This document shows positions 60,451-64,000 of a stretch of DNA of 64,000 nucleotides, piece by piece. The translations under genes were made by a program, and so were the position numbers. The stretch comes from Ancylobacter gelatini (GTDB lineage: Bacteria > Pseudomonadota > Alphaproteobacteria > Rhizobiales > Xanthobacteraceae), in contig NZ_JAKVIL010000007.1 in assembly GCF_022601675.1 (NCBI RefSeq), positions 124,001-188,000 on the forward strand, read 5' to 3'. Numbering within the stretch: the first letter of the stretch is position 1; each line of letters opens with the position of its first letter. The notes beneath the pieces are model-generated. The model saw only the letters and a list, made by a program, of their open reading frames with translations, had not been told where the DNA came from and did no database searches.

Positions 60451-63400
60451 TCAATGGAAATCCCGTGATTTCGGCAGGATGCGGACCTGGCGCGGGTGGC
60501 CTTGCGTGGAGCGGCGGCCGGCCAGCAGGTGGCCCGGGCGAGGCTCCGGCTTCGCCCGCTCGTCGACGCCGGGATCGACCTGCGGACGAGCCAAGGGATA
60601 GGCGCCTTTCTGGCGGGGATCGTCGAACAGGCGGGAGAGTTCGCCGGTGCGGTCATGGAGCCGCTCGGCCATCACATGGATGACGCCGTCCTTGCTCTTC
60701 TGCACCCGGCCTTCCACCACGACGAGGCGCGCGCCCATCACCTGCGCGCGGAAACACTCGAACAGCCGCGCCCAGATCAGCACATTGACGATGCCGGTCT
60801 CGTCTTCCAGCGTCATGAAGATGGCGTTGCCCTTGCCTGGCCGCTGGCGCACCAGCACGATGCCGGCGGTTCGGATGAAGCTGCCGTCGCGCCTTGCCGC
60901 GGTTTCGGCGCTGCTGGCGATGCCCTCCGTGCGGAAGATGTCGCGCAGCATGCCCATCGGGTGGCCCTTCAGTGAGAGCCGGGTGGTCTGGTAGTCCACC
61001 GCGATCTGCTCGGGCAGCGGCATGAGCGGCAGTTGCGCATTGGCATCCTCGCCCAGTTCGCGCGCATCGGCGGCAGCGAAGAGCGGCAGCGGGTCGTCGT
61101 CGGGCAGGCGGCGCACCGCCCAGGCTGCCTCGCGCCGATCAAGCCCAATGGAGCGGAAAGCGTCGGCATCGGCGAGTTTGCGTAGCGCCGCCGCCGGCAG
61201 GCGGGTGCGCCGCGCCAGTGTCTCAATCTCCGGGAAGGCGCCGCCGCCACGCGCTGCGGTGAGCCGGAGGCTCCACGCCTCGCTGAACCCGTCGATCTGC
61301 CGCAGGCCGATGCGCAGGGCCAGTGCGCCATCGGGGCGGCGCTCCAGCGTGTTGTCCCAGAAGCTGTGATTGATGTCGGCCGGGCGTATCTCCACGCCAT
61401 GCTCACGCGCATCGCGCACGATCTGCGCCGGGGCGTAGAAGCCCATGGGCTGCGAGTTCAGCAGCGCGGCCGCGAACATGGCGGGATGGCGGCATTTGAT
61501 GAAGGCGGAGATATAGACCAGCTTGGCGAAGGAGGCGGCGTGGCTTTCCGGGAAGCCATATTCGCCGAACCCCTTGATCTGTTCGAAGCAGCGCGCCGCG
61601 AAGGCCGGGTCGTAGCCGCGCGCGCTCATACGCTCGATCAGCAGGGTCTGGAACTCGCCGATCGTGCCCATATTGCGAAAGGTCGCCATGGCCCGGCGCA
61701 GCTTGTTGGCCTCGACCTCGGTGAATTCGGCGGCGACCATGGCGAGCTTCATCGCCTGTTCCTGGAACAGCGGTACGCCCTTGGTGCGCGCCAGCACGCC
61801 GATCAGTTCGTCGGGGTCGTGCGGTGGTTTGGGCGACGGGTAGGTGACCTTCTCGCTCCCCTCCCGGCGACGCAGATAGGGATGGACCATGTTGCCCTGG
61901 ATCGGCCCCGGCCGGACGATGGCGACCTGGATGACGAGATCGTAGAGCCGTCGCGGCTTCATCCGCGGCAGCATGTTGATCTGCGCGCGGCTTTCCACCT
62001 GGAACACGCCGATGGAATCGCCCTTGCACAGCATGTCGTAGACATCGCTCTCATCCCCGGGCACATCGGCCAGGGTGTAGTCGACGCCCTCATGCGCCTT
62101 GATGAGATCGAACGCCTTGCGGATGCAGGTGAGCATGCCGAGCGCCAGCACATCGACCTTCATCAGGGCGAGCGTGTCGATGTCGTCCTTGTTCCATTCG
62201 ATGAAGGTGCGGTCTGCCATCGCCGCCTTGCCGATCGGCACCATGGCGTCGAGCCGCCCCTCCGTCAGCACGAAGCCGCCGACATGCTGGGAGAGATGGC
62301 GCGGGAAGCCGAGCAGCCGGCCGGCGAGTTCCACCGCGCGGCGTATCGACGGATTGGCGGGATCGAGCCCCGCCTGCCCGATCTGGCCCTTTTGCAGCAT
62401 GTCGCCCCAGCTGCCCCACACCATGCTGGAGAGCCGCGCGGTGACATCCTCAGTGAGGCCGAGCGCCTTGCCGACATCGCGGATGGCGCTGCGCGGGCGA
62501 TAGGAGATCACGGTGGCGGCGATGCCTGCCCGATGGCGTCCATAGCGCTCATAGATGTACTGGATCACCTCCTCGCGTCGCTCATGCTCGAAATCGACGT
62601 CGATGTCGGGCGGCTCCCGGCGCTCGCGGGAGATGAAGCGGGCGAACAGAAGATCGCTCTCGGCCGGATCGACCGCGGTGATGCCGAGCACGTAGCACAC
62701 GGCGGAATTGGCCGCCGAGCCGCGCCCCTGACACAGGATGCCCTCCTTCTCGGCGAAGCTGACGATGTCGCGGATGGTGAGGAAATAGGGCGCGTAATGC
62801 AGCTCCGCGATCAGCGCCAGCTCTTCCCGGAGCTGCTGTTCCACCTTGGGCGGCACGCCGTCCGGATAGCGGATCGCCGCGCGCCGCCACGTCATCTCCT
62901 CCAGCCAGGCTTCCGCCGTATAGCCGGGGGGAACGGGCTCCTTGGGATATTCATATTTCAGTTCGCTCAGGCAGAAATCGATCCGGGCGAGGAAGTGCCG
63001 TGTCTCTTCCACCGCTTCCGGCGCGTCGCGGAACAGCCGGACCATCTCGGCGGGCGGCTTGAGGTGGCGCTCGGCATTGGCCTCCAGCTTCCGGCCGGCC
63101 GTCTCGATCGTGGTGCCCTCGCGGATGCAGGTGAGCACATCCTGCAGATCGCGCTGGGACGGGTGATGATAGAGCACGTCGTTCATCGCCAGCAGCGGCA
63201 CCCCGGCGTCCGCGGCCAGCGCCTTCAGCCCCGCCAGCCGGCGGCGATCCTCGCCGCGCCGCGGCATGTCGGCGCCGAGCCACACCGAGCCGGGGGCCGC
63301 CTCGACGAGCTGGCCGAGCCGCGGGGCGAGCCCATCCAGCGCGCGCGGCGGCATGAGGATAAGCGAGAGCCCGCCCGCGTCAGTCAGCAGATCGTCGAGG

Positions 63401-63777
63401 GTGAGGAGGCAGGTGCCCTTGGCGGCGCGCATGTTGCCGATGGTTAACAACCGGCACAGCCGCCCCCAGCCGGCGCGGTTCTGTGCATAGGCCAGCACAT
63501 CCGGCGTGCCGTCCGCGAAGACCAGCCGCGCCCCGACCGCGAGATGGAAGGGGAGGGTCGCCGCGGCGTCGCCGATCTCCTCGCGAAACGCCTCCTGCGC
63601 CTCCTTCACCGCCGCATAGGCCCGCACCACGCCCGACACGGTGTTGCGGTCGGCGATGCCGATGCCGGCATGGCCGAGCTGAAGCGCCTGCGCCACCAGA
63701 TCGCTGGCGTGGGATGCCCCGCGCAGAAAGGAGAAATTTGTCGTTACCGCCAGTTCGGCATAGAAAACCCCGCTCAT
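60451..63777 (-). CDS. dnaE2: Error-prone DNA polymerase DnaE2 (ImuC)
   Basis: A 1108-residue C-family polymerase for damage-induced translesion synthesis. An N-terminal PHP domain begins YAELAVTTNFSFLRGASHAS. The polymerase core has the catalytic Asp pair in EPPDIDVDFEHERREEVIQY and further LALMKVDVLALGMLTCIRKA. The OB-fold region near the end contains GKGNAIFMTLEDETGIVNVL, and the C-terminus is the typical VRILPKSRDFH. The ATG at 63777 overlaps the imuB stop (ATGA). It works with ImuA and ImuB; expression is normally LexA-controlled from upstream of imuA, outside this window. Confidence 0.95.
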   Translation of the reverse strand: MSGVFYAELAVTTNFSFLRGASHASDLVAQALQLGHAGIGIADRNTVSGVVRAYAAVKEAQEAFREEIGDAAATLPFHLAVGARLVFADGTPDVLAYAQNRAGWGRLCRLLTIGNMRAAKGTCLLTLDDLLTDAGGLSLILMPPRALDGLAPRLGQLVEAAPGSVWLGADMPRRGEDRRRLAGLKALAADAGVPLLAMNDVLYHHPSQRDLQDVLTCIREGTTIETAGRKLEANAERHLKPPAEMVRLFRDAPEAVEETRHFLARIDFCLSELKYEYPKEPVPPGYTAEAWLEEMTWRRAAIRYPDGVPPKVEQQLREELALIAELHYAPYFLTIRDIVSFAEKEGILCQGRGSAANSAVCYVLGITAVDPAESDLLFARFISRERREPPDIDVDFEHERREEVIQYIYERYGRHRAGIAATVISYRPRSAIRDVGKALGLTEDVTARLSSMVWGSWGDMLQKGQIGQAGLDPANPSIRRAVELAGRLLGFPRHLSQHVGGFVLTEGRLDAMVPIGKAAMADRTFIEWNKDDIDTLALMKVDVLALGMLTCIRKAFDLIKAHEGVDYTLADVPGDESDVYDMLCKGDSIGVFQVESRAQINMLPRMKPRRLYDLVIQVAIVRPGPIQGNMVHPYLRRREGSEKVTYPSPKPPHDPDELIGVLARTKGVPLFQEQAMKLAMVAAEFTEVEANKLRRAMATFRNMGTIGEFQTLLIERMSARGYDPAFAARCFEQIKGFGEYGFPESHAASFAKLVYISAFIKCRHPAMFAAALLNSQPMGFYAPAQIVRDAREHGVEIRPADINHSFWDNTLERRPDGALALRIGLRQIDGFSEAWSLRLTAARGGGAFPEIETLARRTRLPAAALRKLADADAFRSIGLDRREAAWAVRRLPDDDPLPLFAAADARELGEDANAQLPLMPLPEQIAVDYQTTRLSLKGHPMGMLRDIFRTEGIASSAETAARRDGSFIRTAGIVLVRQRPGKGNAIFMTLEDETGIVNVLIWARLFECFRAQVMGARLVVVEGRVQKSKDGVIHVMAERLHDRTGELSRLFDDPRQKGAYPLARPQVDPGVDERAKPEPRPGHLLAGRRSTQGHPRQVRILPKSRDFH

Positions 63778-64000
63778 GGGAACAGCCCATGGACGAACCA
63801 GCGCGGTGGGCCGGGCTCGCGGTCGTACAGCCCGATGCGGAACAGCCAGAAGCGGCGCCCCTCGCGGTTTTCCACCCGGTAATAATCCCGTGTCGGCGCG
63901 CCGTTCCCCTGCCGCCACCACTCGGCGGCGATGCGCTCCGGCCCCTCGGCATGCACCACCTCGTGCAGCACGCGGCGCCAGCGGAAGCGCAAGGGTGGGC
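63774..64000 (-). CDS. imuB: ImuB (Y-family polymerase-like), C-terminal end only (cut by window edge)
   Basis: The frame runs open from the right edge to a stop at 63774. About 75 residues are visible, including RFRWRRVLHEVVHAEGPERI, EWWRQGNGAPTRDYYRVENR and the end RFWLFRIGLYDREPG, which match the C-terminal domain of ImuB. ImuB is a catalytically dead Y-family protein linking DnaE2 to the beta clamp. The 4-base overlap with dnaE2 is the usual arrangement. The clamp-binding motif lies upstream and out of view. Confidence 0.88.
   Translation of the reverse strand, partial: PPLRFRWRRVLHEVVHAEGPERIAAEWWRQGNGAPTRDYYRVENREGRRFWLFRIGLYDREPGPPRWFVHGLFP

Noticed and set aside
61366..63447. A 693-residue forward frame opposite dnaE2
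   Set aside because: Shadow of DnaE2 codon bias; no recognisable domain.
1..64000. CRISPR array, riboswitch or prophage
   Set aside because: No regularly spaced repeats, no recognisable riboswitch core and no phage structural genes were found in reading through the window.

Overview
The window is GC-rich DNA with dense, mostly operonic genes. The gene content points to a facultatively methylotrophic alphaproteobacterium of the Hyphomicrobiales; an Ancylobacter, Xanthobacter or Starkeya relative is my inference, not a demonstrated placement. The pointers are a complete calcium-type methanol dehydrogenase (mxa) operon, two tripartite tricarboxylate (Tct) transporters, an imuB-dnaE2 mutasome locus and many LysR, GntR and TetR regulators.

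Layout. 1-1.4 kb: the end of a CaiB-type CoA-transferase, a quinone oxidoreductase and tRNA-Ala(CGC). 1.5-9.5 kb: catabolic module A. Leftward it carries a sugar isomerase, a 2-hydroxyacid dehydrogenase and a GntR regulator; rightward a 3-hydroxyacid dehydrogenase, TctCBA and a DUF849/BKACE protein. A control region with three copies of one operator-like palindrome separates the two arms. 9.5-11.9 kb: wrecked genes (tcuB, tcuA, half of an MFS gene). 11.9-15.2 kb: arsenic resistance with a DUF6428 protein, ArsR, two unrelated arsenate reductases (one fused to an ArsN-like acetyltransferase) and Acr3. 15.4-20.4 kb: an RND efflux pair and a divergent TetR regulator sharing a palindromic operator. 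20.5-29 kb: catabolic module B, all leftward, with two paralogous enolase-superfamily enzymes, a 2-hydroxyacid dehydrogenase, an FAH-family enzyme, a second Tct transporter and a LysR regulator. 29.2-32.9 kb: a DHA2 exporter and a second decay zone with two frameshifted genes. 33-38 kb: a periplasmic molybdenum hydroxylase with a tri-heme cytochrome c and a TehA/SLAC1-type membrane protein. 38-52 kb: lipoprotein, sensor kinase and response regulator in the moxZYX arrangement, divergent from mxaFJGIRSACKLD plus a beta-propeller gene. 52-54.5 kb: two uncharacterised envelope genes. 54.6-60.4 kb: a spermidine/putrescine-type ABC importer with an Asp/Glu-racemase-like protein lacking both catalytic cysteines, and a divergent LysR. 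60.4-64 kb: dnaE2 and the end of imuB.

How the parts fit. The mxa products oxidise methanol in the periplasm and pass electrons to cytochrome cL. The adjacent molybdenum hydroxylase/cytochrome c set may oxidise an aldehyde in the same compartment. Modules A and B each pair a Tct importer with dehydrogenases and C-C or C-O cleaving enzymes, so both look like uptake-and-degradation routes for small carboxylic or sugar acids whose substrates cannot be read from sequence. The least described elements are the BKACE-like enzyme with an altered active site, the cysteine-less racemase-like protein, the shared operators, and the hairpins between mxa genes.
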